Shown: positions 24,501 to 43,972 of the stretch, one piece after another
Layout: the number at the start of each line of letters is the position of its first letter
Numbering within the stretch: the stretch's first letter is position 1
Origin: Watersipora subatra
Taxonomy: Eukaryota > Bryozoa > Gymnolaemata > Cheilostomatida > Watersiporidae
Length of the DNA: 64,000 nucleotides
NCBI RefSeq assembly: GCF_963576615.1
Contig: NC_088709.1
Coordinates: forward strand, 75,250,538-75,314,537
Direction: 5' to 3'
Program-made: the position numbers and the translations under genes
The notes under the pieces: model-generated
What the model was told of the DNA's origin: nothing
What the model saw: the letters and a program-made list of their open reading frames with translations, nothing else
Databases searched by the model: none

Positions 24501-27500
24501 TAATGTTTCAGTATATCCACATGAAATTCAAACTGAGCGATGGCACACTCTGTAGTACATAGCATAGCAGACATGTACACCTGTATCATATAAAAGATCA
24601 GGGATGAATCCCAGTAGTGTATAATATAACAGAGGTGAACCCAAGACACGTGTTGTCTTATTGGACTCCCGAGTATCTACTTTGCTGCTGATTTCATCAT
24701 TTGTAGCCTGGGAGGCATTTGGCAAACCATCGATATGCGAAGACGATGACACCTTTCAGCATTTGGCAAGAAAGTATTCCTACCCTCACAGGACGATGCG
24801 TAATAATACCTGCTCTTACGTTGAATTTAAAGATGGGATAACAAATGGTGCTGACTGGTATATTGCAAAGGGTAGATAACTTCCTTTTACCTATAGACAC
24901 TTAGAGTTTAGGTCATTTTAGCATATTATATGATTTTTGTAGCAAGTGTTTCATACATATTCTGGGATGCAAGTATTTACCTTTCTGAGTTTATATTTAA
25001 CTTTCACTTCTAAGGTTGCTGAGTGCCCCCACACTCGAATGCTCTCAATTTTCAGGAACTATGCAGGACTATAACTATGCGGAGGCCGGCTGTATGGAAC
25101 TAACCTTGGAAATCAGCTGCTGCAAGTTTCCTCCTAGTGCTGACCTCGAAGAACTATGGTTGGACAACCAGTATGCCCTAACATCTTATTTGGAGCAAGT
25201 AGGAATTGGTTGGTGTTTCTTTTGTTTTTATACACATAAATGTATGTCTGTTCAATTGAGAACTAAAGTTGGTCTCTCCCGAATTACCAAAAATTCCAGC
25301 AATGATTTTTCACTAGAGTCATTTTATGCATGAAAAAAGTTCAGAACATTTTTGTGAGTGTCGCAGAACCACAATGACATTCCACAGGTATTTGCGCCTT
25401 CAGTCTGTCCATCTGTCTAGCTGTGACTAACAATATATCCGCAGGTTGAGTGTCGCAGACAAGTATTTCATTTTGGTTGCATCTATTACTTTGCAACTAG
25501 CATGATGATATGTGACAGCTCCTTATCTATTTGAGGTTTAGTGGCTGCTTACCTTGGCATTCTTTTCACAGCTTTAACACTTCCAACATTCTAACAATTA
25601 GGCAGCCAACCACAAAACTCTAAAGGCCTTGGTTTGACAGCATCCCATTAATCGATAGCTCCTCAACCACTAGTTCACATGTTGAGGAGTTGAGGCTTAG
25701 TGCCGTGATATGTGTTTTATTAAACAAGAGAAGCAATTAATCTATATACATGTATATATATGTACCTCAAAGCTTGTCATCTTCTGTCGTCTTTTGGTGT
25801 CTGCTCAGCTATCGCGATTCACAACCAACAACGAAAAATCCGTATTGCAGAAGAATAGCACCCGGAACCTCTCGGTTGCAAGACAACAAGCTAACCTATT
25901 AAGTTACACAAGATGCAATGAACACTCTAAGCGATAAAAGTCATTATCTGGGTTAAAATACACAAAATGACTCTGCTTTATGCGCAACACCACTAAAGCT
26001 TGTTCTCACAGTTCTTATTAGTAAGTTTAGCAATATGGATACTAGCTTACTCAAATTAGCCAATGGCAACCGCATTATCTGCCTCTGTTTATAAGCTATT
26101 TTTAATACTCGTGCAACACCGGCCATTCGGCTAGTCTTTACTATAATAAGAGCCGTATTTGTCTGTCTGAAGCTTTGCTTGAAGCATTAAGAAAAAATAA
26201 CTCATCACCCTCGAGAATCGAACTCCACTACTCAGCTTTGTAGCCAGGCTCACTACTAACTGCAGCACTCGACCACCTTGCTGCAATTTGGAATAGTTAC
26301 CTATGCATGTTACATGTAGTTGTCACACATGACTATCTTTTATGGGCTGACATGCACCTACCAGTATGTGAGAGTGTCTGTATGTGGTGGTGTCTATTCT
26401 ACTCTCTGTGTTATTGGCACACATGACGATCTCCCATAGCACACGAGACTGACAGGGTGTCTATGTACAGTCAAACATGGATAACTCGCCCACGGATAGC
26501 TCGAACACGTGGTTAACTCGAACGGTTTCTTTGGTCCGTTCCCACGTAATGATAAATTGCTATAGATAACTCGATCTCAACTCTGTTAACTCGAACAGTT
26601 TTTTGCCCAACGGCTACCGAGACGATTGTTATCGCTTTAGAAAGTCACTTTATTCCAAGTCATAGAGGTAAACCTCAACTTTTCATAAATCATAGGCGTT
26701 GTTATTACCACCGTCGGCAAAATATTTTTGTCAACGACTGGTGAATTTTGATTTTTACCAAACATCCGCTTAGCAATTGCCTTTCGGAAGCATGGAAAAG
26801 TGAGGTGACCTTCGCATAAACTTCAAGAAAATTGGCAAAATTGATCTCGGTTAAAACGCTCAAAAGAAAAAGATGTCTTTTCTTCTGAGCATTTCAAGAA
26901 CGATCAAGTTTTGCCAATTTTAATCTAAAAAACGTCCTGGCAATAACATCACCTCAAACAACAAAACAATCTCAAGTGATAGAAAAATATCTATACTTTT
27001 TGATAAAAAAGTTTTAAACTTTACATTAGAAGCATTTAATTTGAAACAAGCCATTGATGCTTTTGATTTCTATTATAGTTTGTATATGTGCATGTATCTA
27101 CTAATAAATAAATAAATACATGAACTTGTGACAGTGCTCTAATAACTTGAACGCTCTGATAACTCGAACACTTTCGCTCGGTCCCATGAAGTTCAAGTTA
27201 TCCATGTTTGACTGTATTTAGTAGGGGTCAGTGATTGTGATAGTATTGTCTGTGTAACCTTTCACATTGTGATCTCTCAATAAGAGCGTGCAGACACAAG
27301 GTTTAATTAGCATTTTTATTGGACTATTGACTGATCTACATATATTAGCATGAGTTGAAGGTATGGGCTGATGGAGGACTTGTGACCACTATGTATATCA
27401 GGAGTTATACTCTCTATGTATGCTGTAGGAGTAAAAGGTATTGTGCTGACGAGTGACGGAAAACCTGCAAAGGAACTCCACATTCATGTAGATGAGAGAA

Positions 27501-29391
27501 TGGTAGTAAGCACAACTATGTTGGGTGAATACTGGAAGCTTCTCTTACCAGGGCAGTACACACTAAAGGTGAGTTACATGTGTACACAGACCGAGCCATC
27601 AAACCTTATTGATCTAGAAATAGGCATGCAAATGCTATAAGCTAAGGGTTGGTAGAAAGCCTACAGAGTTGGTAGAAAGCCAGGCTTCCTTAAAGGTTGA
27701 CTTGCAACAAAATTCACATTACAGTTATTTGGTATCAAATGATTCACCACGTCTTACTCTGCTGTGTTGCAGGTGCCAAATATGTGGAAATGTGATTACA
27801 AGCTCTTAAAAGCTCAAAAACGAAAAGCCGCTGTAGATTGAAATCTCTTTATTTCTCTGACGTAGTCATGAAATTTATTTATTGTTTTGTCACGTGCAAT
27901 TTTGTTGCAAGTCAACTTTTAAGTGTAATTATCATGCTAGTAGCCTAGATCGTAATATAGCAAAGAGATATATTTCGATTATGGCACATTATGAAGCTCA
28001 GAAAGCCACTGATTCCACTTCCCTGATCAGATCAAAACTTCACATGCTCATCATATTTAGTCATATTTAGTTCAGCATGATATTAGTCTTTTACCTTGCC
28101 AGGGTCTGGTTCTTCAGGTGGGTGGGCTATTTGCCCCCCCCCCCTCTTCTTTTCCCTTTCTCTCTTTTCCCCTTCTCCCTTCCCACTTCTTCTTGAGAGA
28201 ATGGGAAAAGAAAGAAGGGGTACAGGAGAGGGAGGCAAATAAAGCCCTGATGGCTCATGATTTGTTTGCAACATTTCATAACTTTTATAGTTTTAATCTA
28301 TGGTGGTTATCAGATATTATCCCAGAATTGCTTTAGTTTCCTGGATTATGTATCCAAGAAGGTTTTTATGTGAAAATAAATGTGATTTTGTCACCTTCTC
28401 ATTAGCTCCATTGTTAACAACAGTGTGCAGTCAAGCATTAGGTACAATTCAATGACGTAACGTCATGCTATTTAAAGATGTGGTTGCATCAAGTTTGAAT
28501 TTATTTCAAAAGGAAGTATTTTTCTTTGTCTATTGATATGTTGTTAGTTGTGCTAGGCGATCTCATTGTCAAGATATTTGAAGATTAAAATCGAAAAAAT
28601 TTCATCGCGGTGAAAACGCTCAGGTCAAAAAAACATGCCCAGATTTGCCCAAAATAATGTAGCGCGTGATACAATCTCTCTTAAATAGCATGACTTAAAT
28701 AGCATGACGTTACGTCATTGTATTGTACCTAATGCTTGACTGCACTGTTGTTAACAATGGAGCAAATGAGAAGGTGAGAAAATTACATTTATTTTCACAT
28801 AAAAACCTTCTTGGATACGTAATCCAATAAACCAAAGCGATTATGTGATAATATCTGATAACAACCATAGATTAAAACTATAAAAGCTATGAAATGTTGC
28901 ACACAAATCATGAACCATCAGGGCTTTATTTGCCACCCTCTCCTATCTCCATTCTCTCTTTTCCCCTTACCCCTTCTCCCAAGGAGAAGGGGGAAGGGAG
29001 AAGGGGAAAAAAGAGAAGGGGGAAAGGAGAGGGGGCAAATAGCCCACCCAATAATCATCAATTTTACATAGTTTGTGACTAAAGTTTAGTAGAATTAGGT
29101 TGATGTACATATTACAGACGAGAGTACGTCTAATTGTAAGCTGAAGTTATTGCAGGTTAAATGGTACGATTGCAGGTTAAATGGTACGATACAGAAATCA
29201 CACAAACAACGATCACAGTGGGAACAGACAAAGCATCTATCTATAACATAACTATTTCTTACGACATCATGCAGCTAGAGAAACTTAAATATCCAACAAA
29301 AGAGAGTCAAGTATATGACAATGGCAGTGCAGCCATACCGGCATCTTTACTGTCGTTGACTTTTCTCTTCAGCTTGCCATTCATTTTTTAA
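18598..29391 (+). CDS. CPM: GPI-anchored carboxypeptidase M-like (M14 family), 8 exons, 436 aa
   Basis: A zinc carboxypeptidase that removes C-terminal Arg/Lys from peptides at the cell surface. Exons: 18598-18760, 19494-19594, 23021-23193, 23378-23577, 24707-24871, 25056-25208, 27429-27568 and 29176-29391; phases agree throughout. A signal peptide (MYLRTAILICCWQAVWSAF) comes first. Zinc ligands are HGNE (H85, E88) and H195 in SANFHGG; substrate-binding NR is at 155-156 (DLNRDFPD); the catalytic Glu is at about 286 (MELTLEISCCKFP). The transthyretin-like domain follows (GVKGIVLTSDGKP...GEYWKLLLPGQY). The end, NGSAAIPASLLSLTFLFSLPFIF, is a hydrophobic GPI-attachment signal, and the length is close to human CPM (443 aa). 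Exon 6 uses a weak GTTGGT donor at 25209; the better GTAGGA site at 25199 would break the frame. The acceptor of exon 8 is duplicated. Confidence 0.92.
21084..21768. repeat. 28-bp minisatellite, about 24 copies
   Basis: The unit 'tacacttacacctgccctgt' plus 'tcagtaac' (28 bp) has variants (ccagccctg, ctttgttc, tctagtaa). Some variant types alternate, suggesting higher-order duplication of two to three units. It sits in CPM intron 2 (19595-23020). Confidence 0.95.
23640..24120. other. Very AT-rich intron segment
   Basis: CPM intron 4 (23578-24706) contains a stretch dominated by ATAT, TATAATAT and ATAATAATA runs. There are no frames or motifs of interest. Confidence 0.6.
26110..26300 (-). mobile_element. 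tRNA-derived SINE, reverse orientation
   Basis: On the minus strand, 'GGTGGTCGAGTGCTGCAG' (A-box region) is followed by 'GAGTTCGATTCTC' (B-box) and a tail containing 'ttattatagtaaag', the same tail word as the other SINEs in this window. It is in CPM intron 6. Confidence 0.6.
26468..27214. mobile_element. pogo/Tigger-like MITE flanked by TA
   Basis: The left end 'CAGTCAAACATGGATAACT' and right end 'AGTTATCCATGTTTGACTG' are inverted repeats, each next to TA (26466-67 and 27215-16). Subterminal 'taactcgaac' words repeat near both ends. The element is 747 bp with no transposase. A family 1 MITE arm pair lies inside it (about 26810-27010), so insertions are nested. The CAG...CTG ends with a TA target fit the pogo branch of Tc1/mariner. 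It is located in CPM intron 6. Confidence 0.85.
27690..27922. mobile_element. TTAA-flanked MITE, short copy
   Basis: Ends are TTAAaggttgacttgcaaca and its inverse (ttgcaagtcaactTTTAA). The left arm continues with 'attcacattacagttatttg' and 'gattacaagctcttaaaagc', shared with 61829-62712 and 45955-46085. It is 233 bp including TTAA. It lies in CPM intron 7. Confidence 0.8.
28120..29049. mobile_element. Foldback element with about 360-bp inverted arms
   Basis: The first about 360 bases and the last about 350 bases are reverse complements of each other. Shared words include 'gggtgggctatttgcccc', 'aaataaagccctgatggYtc', 'taacaaYRgtgcagtcaagc' and 'aatgacgtaacgtcatgcta'. Each arm itself holds a polypyrimidine/polypurine hairpin (28138-28220, 28960-29035). 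The centre carries a fragment of family 1 MITE. No transposase. It is located in CPM intron 7; open frames across it are by-products. Confidence 0.85.
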
Positions 29392-30560
29392 AAAAAATTA
29401 TTTTGTTTGCAGAGCGCGTATATATTTATTAAAGAGGAAAATGTAACTTCTTGTACAATATTTTACATAAGCATTATTCACATACAAGCTTATTAAATTT
29501 ATGCAGCCTTTGATATCAGCACTGTGACATGCCCGAGCAGGTTGGAAATTATCAAGTTTTTGCTCATTAGTCACTCATCGTACTCACAAACAGATGTATC
29601 TTCCTTGCCTTCTATTTTTTGCGAGCTGTGTATCTAGATTTATACATGCAAGACGTTAAAAATACTTTTATATTTGTAGTATTAGCCTGGGAGTACTAGT
29701 TGTCTAGTTGAAAGGATAGAGTTTATATTGATCATATCGATGAATTATTACATTAAGCAGTCGTAAGAATATGATGTTCTTATTTTAATAGAGTCCTCTC
29801 CTCTTTTCACTAGAGTTATTTTTAGGCAAAAATTTTACGCATATTATATTATTACCATGATTCAGTTATATAGAGCGCTGCTATAATCATACAATCTTGT
29901 TTTCACGCTTGTTTTGGTCTAATCTGCCTTTTTGTTTTATTATTCAAATTTCGCAGCTGCACATTTAAGCCTAACATAATAAGGTCAGCGCAGATCTATT
30001 CAACTAAATTGAACATTCTAATTTTCACATATCTTCAGTATTTCTGACATTCTTCTAACTGCAAGCATTAACAAATGAATTTATTGGTTGATAAAACATG
30101 AGACTTTGTTGTGGATAACGCAGCGGGTAGTTTGGATTGACCATCATAAATCACACTTGTCATTACGTGTCATATTATAAAAAGAATTTGTTTACAGCAA
30201 CTCAGCAAGACATCAACAGCGTAAAGCAGGTGCATCTATACTCACCACTTGATTGAAAAGGCCTGTTGATACAATCTTAGAAGAGTAGGATTGTATGACT
30301 ATAAGAGAAGTAATAGGTATCAACGACAGCAATGACAGTAATTAATTTGTTAACCCTTACGGCGGAGTGTCTTGCTGCCGACAGTTTACTTTAGTAGAAT
30401 TCTTGAAGTCTTTAATACAAACACACTGCAATTCATGTCAAAGCTGTCAGTATATTCAGCTTACTTCCATTGCTTTTTCAGACACAACAATTATAAAACT
30501 GAGTGAAAATAGAAACAGTATTGGCATGTTGCGCAGCGTTTACCACTGCTGATGACAATG
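29392..30560. other. CPM 3' flank, no gene seen
   Basis: CPM 3' UTR and intergenic DNA up to the next MITE. No clear AATAAA is found close to the stop; 'attaaa' words at about 29428 and 29492 are possible weak signals. Confidence 0.4.
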
Positions 30561-30563
30561 CAT

Positions 30564-30925
30564 AAGGCTGGTTCACGCTGTGTCGCTGTATGTCGTAGTC
30601 GTCCCCTCAGTGATTATTCGTCTACTAAGTGCACCGTAAACCGATGACATCACCAAAACATTGCAGCTGTTAAAATTTCCTGATACTTCACCGAGCATCC
30701 ACAACCGTCTGTGCAATGTGCACAGACGGTTGCAGCGGGTTGCGTGATATATATTTTACTTCATGATAATTTGAGTATTTTAACTGCGATAAAGTTTTGC
30801 CGATTTTAATCGTGAAACAACCTGGCAGTTGGACCACCTAAAACATCAAAACAATCACACATAACAAAAAAATACCCATACTTTAAGTAAAACGAACTAA
30901 ACTAGAGCAGTGTGAACCAACCTTT
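30564..30925. mobile_element. MITE with 'aaggYtggttcac' ends
   Basis: The left end 'aaggctggttcacgctg' and right end 'cagtgtgaaccaacctt' are inverted repeats. A 14-bp perfect hairpin (arms 'caaccgtctgtgca') sits at about 30703-30734, and the right part carries the family 1 core ('gttttgccgattttaatcg', 'cctggcagttgg'). Family 1 elsewhere probably represents relatives or pieces of this element. Confidence 0.75.
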
Positions 30926-31483
30926 AGACAGAATAACATGTCACTAAAATAAAAAACTTCATCAAATTCTATCTAGCACCTGGTTATAAAAATGTAACCT
31001 TGGAATTAGAGTGACCACTTTTATTCAACTTAAACAAGAGTAGATTAGAGATCACATCGTGAACAGTATTTGATGTTTTATAAGCAAAGGAAAGCACAGT
31101 GAGCAAAAAACTAAGTAAATCAATTCTGCAACTACAGTATAGTAATTTCTGCTAACGTCAGTAAAAGCACACGTATAACAATGGTATAAACTGTTTAAAT
31201 CAAGCAGGCGAAACTTCAGCCATATTTGAAGCCATACTTCCCTCAGTATTGCTAGAAGGTTACAAAAAGAGCAAAGAAACGGAGAGTGAAATGTAAAAAC
31301 CATGGTGTGTTTTCGTGGACGTTGTGAGTTGTCTGCTTACTGGCTCAGTTCGTGTTTTAACAGAGGTACGCAAGTGAACATTAGGGATGAATTGTCAACC
31401 TTAACATATCAGGCTTCTAAAACTAGTTGCTGTTGCAGACTGAAATCATGTAATAAAAATGAGCAATAGAAGTTTTAAAAAAA

Positions 31484-39602
<8,119 letters not shown>

Positions 39603-40224
39603 CTTGTATGTCATGTGACTCATAACCAAAGTTCTATACAATCATTCAGTTAAAAGAATTATTAGTAGTGAAATAGTGGCAACACTCAACGACTCCAATT
39701 AATTGCATTATTGCTGTTAAATCACATTGTCCAAATCCTTGTGGTTATTGTTTTTTCTTCAGAAATTGGTCTCAGTAAACTAAACGCAGCTCGATTTGTA
39801 CTTAATTTGTTCTTTTCTTATCACATTTAGTAGTTGATATAGCTTTATTCAAATCATTTTAACTTGAACAAGTATTGGTTTTTGATAAAAACCTTATGAT
39901 TGTGCTCATTGTTTCTTGGTACATGAACACATAGCAACTTTGTGGTCATGTCAACCGTAAAGTGAGATTTTGGTAAATAACTTTCCTGTACATTAGGCAG
40001 CACGCTCAAAGGATTACTTATGGGTCTATTGGCCTGACAGTAAACATTTTGAAGATTTCGTGTACTTGTAAGTTGAATGGTCTCCCCTAACACCGAGCAA
40101 AATGTACAGATAGCTAAGTATTACCAATTACTAAACATTATGTTGGTAGTTAGTAATGCTTAGCTAGGGCTGGGCAAGGCTGACCTTAGCCAGCACAGCC
40201 TCACATGGGAGGGGAGCTTGCCAC

Positions 40225-40290
40225 CTATAAAAGACGCTACTCAGCCAGCAGAGCCCATTTCACATTGTCGTACAAGCTACATACGCTCTT
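40225..40290 (+). promoter_or_regulatory. Orphan TATA core promoter-like sequence
   Basis: A canonical 'cctataaaag' at about 40225 follows a G-rich stretch ('catgggaggggagcttgcc') and precedes 'actcagccag' about 25 bases downstream, which could be an initiator. No gene follows in the sense direction; a decayed mariner lies beyond. It may be a solo LTR or a dead element's promoter. Confidence 0.4.
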
Positions 40291-40835
40291 ACACTCATAA
40301 GGCTGTGTCACCTTCACTTTGAATGCACATCAGCTGCACGAAATATTGCTTTTGATTACTCATGGTACATTGTTGTAAGCCCATTTTTGAAAATTTGCTG
40401 AAATACATGGTTGGTATTCTAAACAATCGTTAAAGCAATATCAGCAAGTTCCAAAAGGTTTTTCTTATATTTTAGCTCATAATAATTAGCACACATTAGC
40501 ATATCGCCGCTTTTATGACAACAAGATTTTCTTTATAATCTCGTAAAAGCCCTTAAAACATGATCTCTCAGTATCAATTATTTTATGAGAACTAATTGTA
40601 AGACTCTCCCGACATAAAATGTTTTGCCAAATAACTATTTACTGAAAGACTGTGTCATAGCATTTTGTACCATGCAATGCTGCAAATGACTAGCTCTCAT
40701 TCCTTATACTTGTTCCACAAGTTACTGTTTTCGCAACATTACTGCTTCATAATACAAAAGCCATTCAATAAATAAGATTAAAAATAAGTTTATAAAAAGT
40801 TCTATTGTAAGTAGAAGCTTACAATTGTTTTATTT

Positions 40836-41791
40836 TTCAATATAATCTTCATGCAATGACACACACTGTAGCCAGCGAGATACCAGCTTTTGAGTGCCTT
40901 CAGCATAGAAGTCTTTATATCAACTTTTTAAAAAGTTCCTCGCTGCAAGCTTAACCTTGCCATCACTCTCAAGGTAGACTTCTCTCAGAAACTCTTTAGC
41001 AGGTCCAACAAAGTAGAAGCCAAACGCCGCAAGATCAGGACTGTAGAGAGGATGTGATAGCAAATATCATTGATTCCCAATGATATTTGTTGATTTCTTT
41101 TCTTGGTTTGGCTGCTGTACGGGCCTTAGCTTTGCTTTGGTGGAAGATGACCCCAGATGACTGTAGACCTCGATGTTTATTCATTGCATCCTACTTAACA
41201 TGCTTCAAAAGTTCTCAGTAGGTGGTATGATTGAAAGTGGTGCTTTTTTCAAGATAGAAAATAGTGATAGGCCATTTTTTGCCCCAAAAAACTGTAAATA
41301 TGATTTTATGTGTAGACCGTTGTGACTTGAACCTTTGTTTAACAAGAGATTAACAAGGTCTCCGCTGCATTAACTAAAGCTTGGATTCCGGGTCCTAGTG
41401 CCAATTCCAGGTCTCACCACAAGCTTTCTGAGGAACTTATCACCTTCTTTTTCATATCAAGAAAGGTTCTGTTGGCGCAACTCAACGCTCTTCTATCTGT
41501 TCTCTTGAGTCAGCTGTTTGGTAACTCAGCAGCAGCTGATTACAGAGTAAACCAGGTTTTCATGAATAATTTTGTGGGATGTACCAACTGGCACACCAAG
41601 TTTCTTTGCAACATCTTCCACCACTGTTATCCTGTTATCTCAGAATTAACAAGCTCATTAACTATTCCAATCATGTTAGAGGTTCCCACTACAACAAGTC
41701 TGCCTGATCTCTCTCCATCATCAATATTTGTCCCGCCTTCTCTAAAAAATTTTGCCTAATTGTAAACTTTTTTGTTTTTGACTAAAACTGT
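40836..41791 (-). pseudogene. Mariner-family transposase, broken
   Basis: Read on the minus strand, the 5' part gives GGTNIDDGERSGRLVVV (mariner 'GxTxVxDxxRSGRP' region) and a helix-turn-helix like part ending IIHENL. The 3' part gives PDLAAFGFYFVGPAKEFLREV and later YKDFYAEGTQKLVSRWLQCVSLHEDYIEK-stop, the classic C terminus ('PDLAPSDYxLF', 'FYxxGIxxLxxRWxKCVxxxGxYxE'). Multiple frameshifts and stops make it inactive. It sits in the region between the divergent PECR and EXOSC4 genes. Confidence 0.88.
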
Positions 41792-41997
41792 TTTCTGTAT
41801 AAACATTCATCATTTTCTTGTAAATCTCACTAGGGTTACATCTTTCAGCTTCCAACTATTTGATAACTGATCTCTGTTCAATTTTGGAGCATGTGTGTTG
41901 GTTGGCCATTTTGTAAATCCTCAATAGAGGGTCTCGTGATTGCATAATCGTGGTAAAAATAATTTTTTTATATATTTTTCATGACTTAAATGTATAT

Positions 41998-42330
41998 ACA
42001 GTGGAACCTCAGTTCTCAAACGCTTCAGTTCTCGACTAACTCGATTTTCGACCAAAAATTTTGAGATTTGTTCATCTCGAACATAAAATCAGTTTTCGAC
42101 CAAACCGAGCATGCGTATTGAAATTAAACAGCTCCGAAACAGCTCCAGAAACAGCATGGAAACAGTCGTTAGCAAAGGGAGAAGCAAGTTACGTTTCATA
42201 ATTTTTTTACAAAAAGGAAGGATCCATTTGGGACGTCTCCTCTGCCGAAAATATTTAGTAGGGAGACAACTCGTCCAGTCGAGTTACCCTAAATTTTTTT
42301 TTGAGGAGAATTCTCCTTCAAAGACGTGAA
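41998..42330. mobile_element. One end of a pogo-like element
   Basis: It starts TA-CAGTGGAACCTCAGTTCTCAAACG with three further 'ttctcgac/tttcgacca' subterminal words. The opposite end was not found, so it is truncated or too diverged. Confidence 0.5.
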
Positions 42331-43970
42331 GTAAATGTGCCATTGGTGTTTATATTTTCTTTTTCACACATCTTTTGATGTAGTTGATCTGTTGCATTTG
42401 TTGCTGTTTTATTATGAATTTGTGCACATCTTTGTATTGTATCTTACTTAGAACGTTTTCAATGTTTTAAGAGCAAACCGTACAAAACACAGGTGTCCTT
42501 TAGCGGGATATTGCCGTGGCCGGGCCGTAGTCTACACACACAAAAAAACAACAAAGGTCCACGTAGTTATGAGCAAAAACAAAAGTATCCACCCAAATAT
42601 CTCACCAATCCGATGATCAGAACACACAAAAACTAAACTAATCGACAGAGCCATCCATCATGTCAAAATATTCCAAGTTTCAAGTCATGTCTTGCACAAC
42701 TCACCTTATGGTTTCTCAAAACTTGTCCCAAAGTTCCTATTAATTTGAGATTGTCCGATTGCTGTTTTCGAAATGGTCGCCGCTAGCCTAGTGTCCTGCT
42801 TCAACACTTTAGTAACTATCAGAGAAACGTTTGAGAGCACTCAGCAATGCCTCGATAGTTGCTGAAGTGTTGAATCAGGACTTTAGGCTAGGCAAGCAGC
42901 ATTAGGCTAGGCAAATAAATCAGCTCACCGGATTTATTTAATGGCTCTCGTAATAACATCAAACTTCCATCTTTTTGCAACCTTTTATGTTCGGTATTTA
43001 GGTAACATAATACTAAGTTGTCATCTTGAAGTAGAAATGTAGAATACGGGAGAAGCAGAGGTTAAAACTATGTTATATCAAAGCAAATCATGTAATCGTT
43101 ATATTCTGGCAATTATGTTGATGTGAGAAGTTCAAGCCGCATGTAGTCTCTTTCATGACTGCTTTTTGCATCACCCAAATAAAGGTTATAAACAGGAATG
43201 CGGCGATTGACTATAGTGTAGATATGCTAGTTATATATTTTAGTTACATACATATGCATTCACTATTTTGTTTTGTAATAATCACTGATTTGACAAGCAC
43301 TATTATAGCCATACATCACGGACTCATTGCTAGCACTTTAGACAGAACTTGCTTAACATAATTTTCTGACCTAAAAAAACTAGCTAAGCAAATTTTTTGT
43401 TACAATGATCTGATTTGAAAATGCAATTCTGAATTGTCAGCCCGTGGAGGCCTTTAATTTGCATCCCATAGCTCAGTGTCTCATAGCTCATTCAGAAATG
43501 CTAGCTTCAATCCAAAAAAACATTACCGATTTTCAATTTGACGACTTCTAAGATTTGTTACTGAAACTGCACAGTTTGAGCAGCTATGATAACAATATTA
43601 CCTTGTTAATTGCGAATTTCTCCTCAGAGATTCATTCTTTCTCACGTCAAAAGTTTTTGTTGTATATTTGATATATTCTAATTTATCAAGTTATTTAGTC
43701 TCTGATGACTTCTTGGCTATTGATAGAACTCAGGGAGTGTTTAACTTTTGCAAACAAATTAACTGCTTTTCACGAAATTGATTTCCACCTTTAGTGTTCA
43801 AATTTAACAATCAAGATGTTTGCTAACACAGAACAGGTCGTGCACTTTGTTAAGTTGTAGCCAAGAAGGTTATTTTATCTCGTTATGTCTTAAAGTTGCT
43901 ATTGATGAAGTTATGCAACAGTTTTAGTTTATACCAAGTACTTTAATAAAAAAAACTGGACTGTAGGAAT
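42330..43970. other. EXOSC4 upstream region, no gene seen
   Basis: Presumed promoter region of EXOSC4. No clear TATA box is placed just before the start. 'aggctaggcaa' is repeated at 42888 and 42905. Confidence 0.4.
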
Positions 43971-43972
43971 CG

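Noticed and set aside
25199-25204. GTAGGA as the donor of CPM exon 6
   Set aside because: A better-looking donor, but it puts the 27429 acceptor out of frame. The GTTGGT site at 25209 restores the family sequence YLEQVGIGVKG.
28083-29082. Pro/Arg/Glu-rich short frames at both ends of this stretch
   Set aside because: They are polypyrimidine/polypurine hairpin tips of the foldback element; the same sequence appears inverted.
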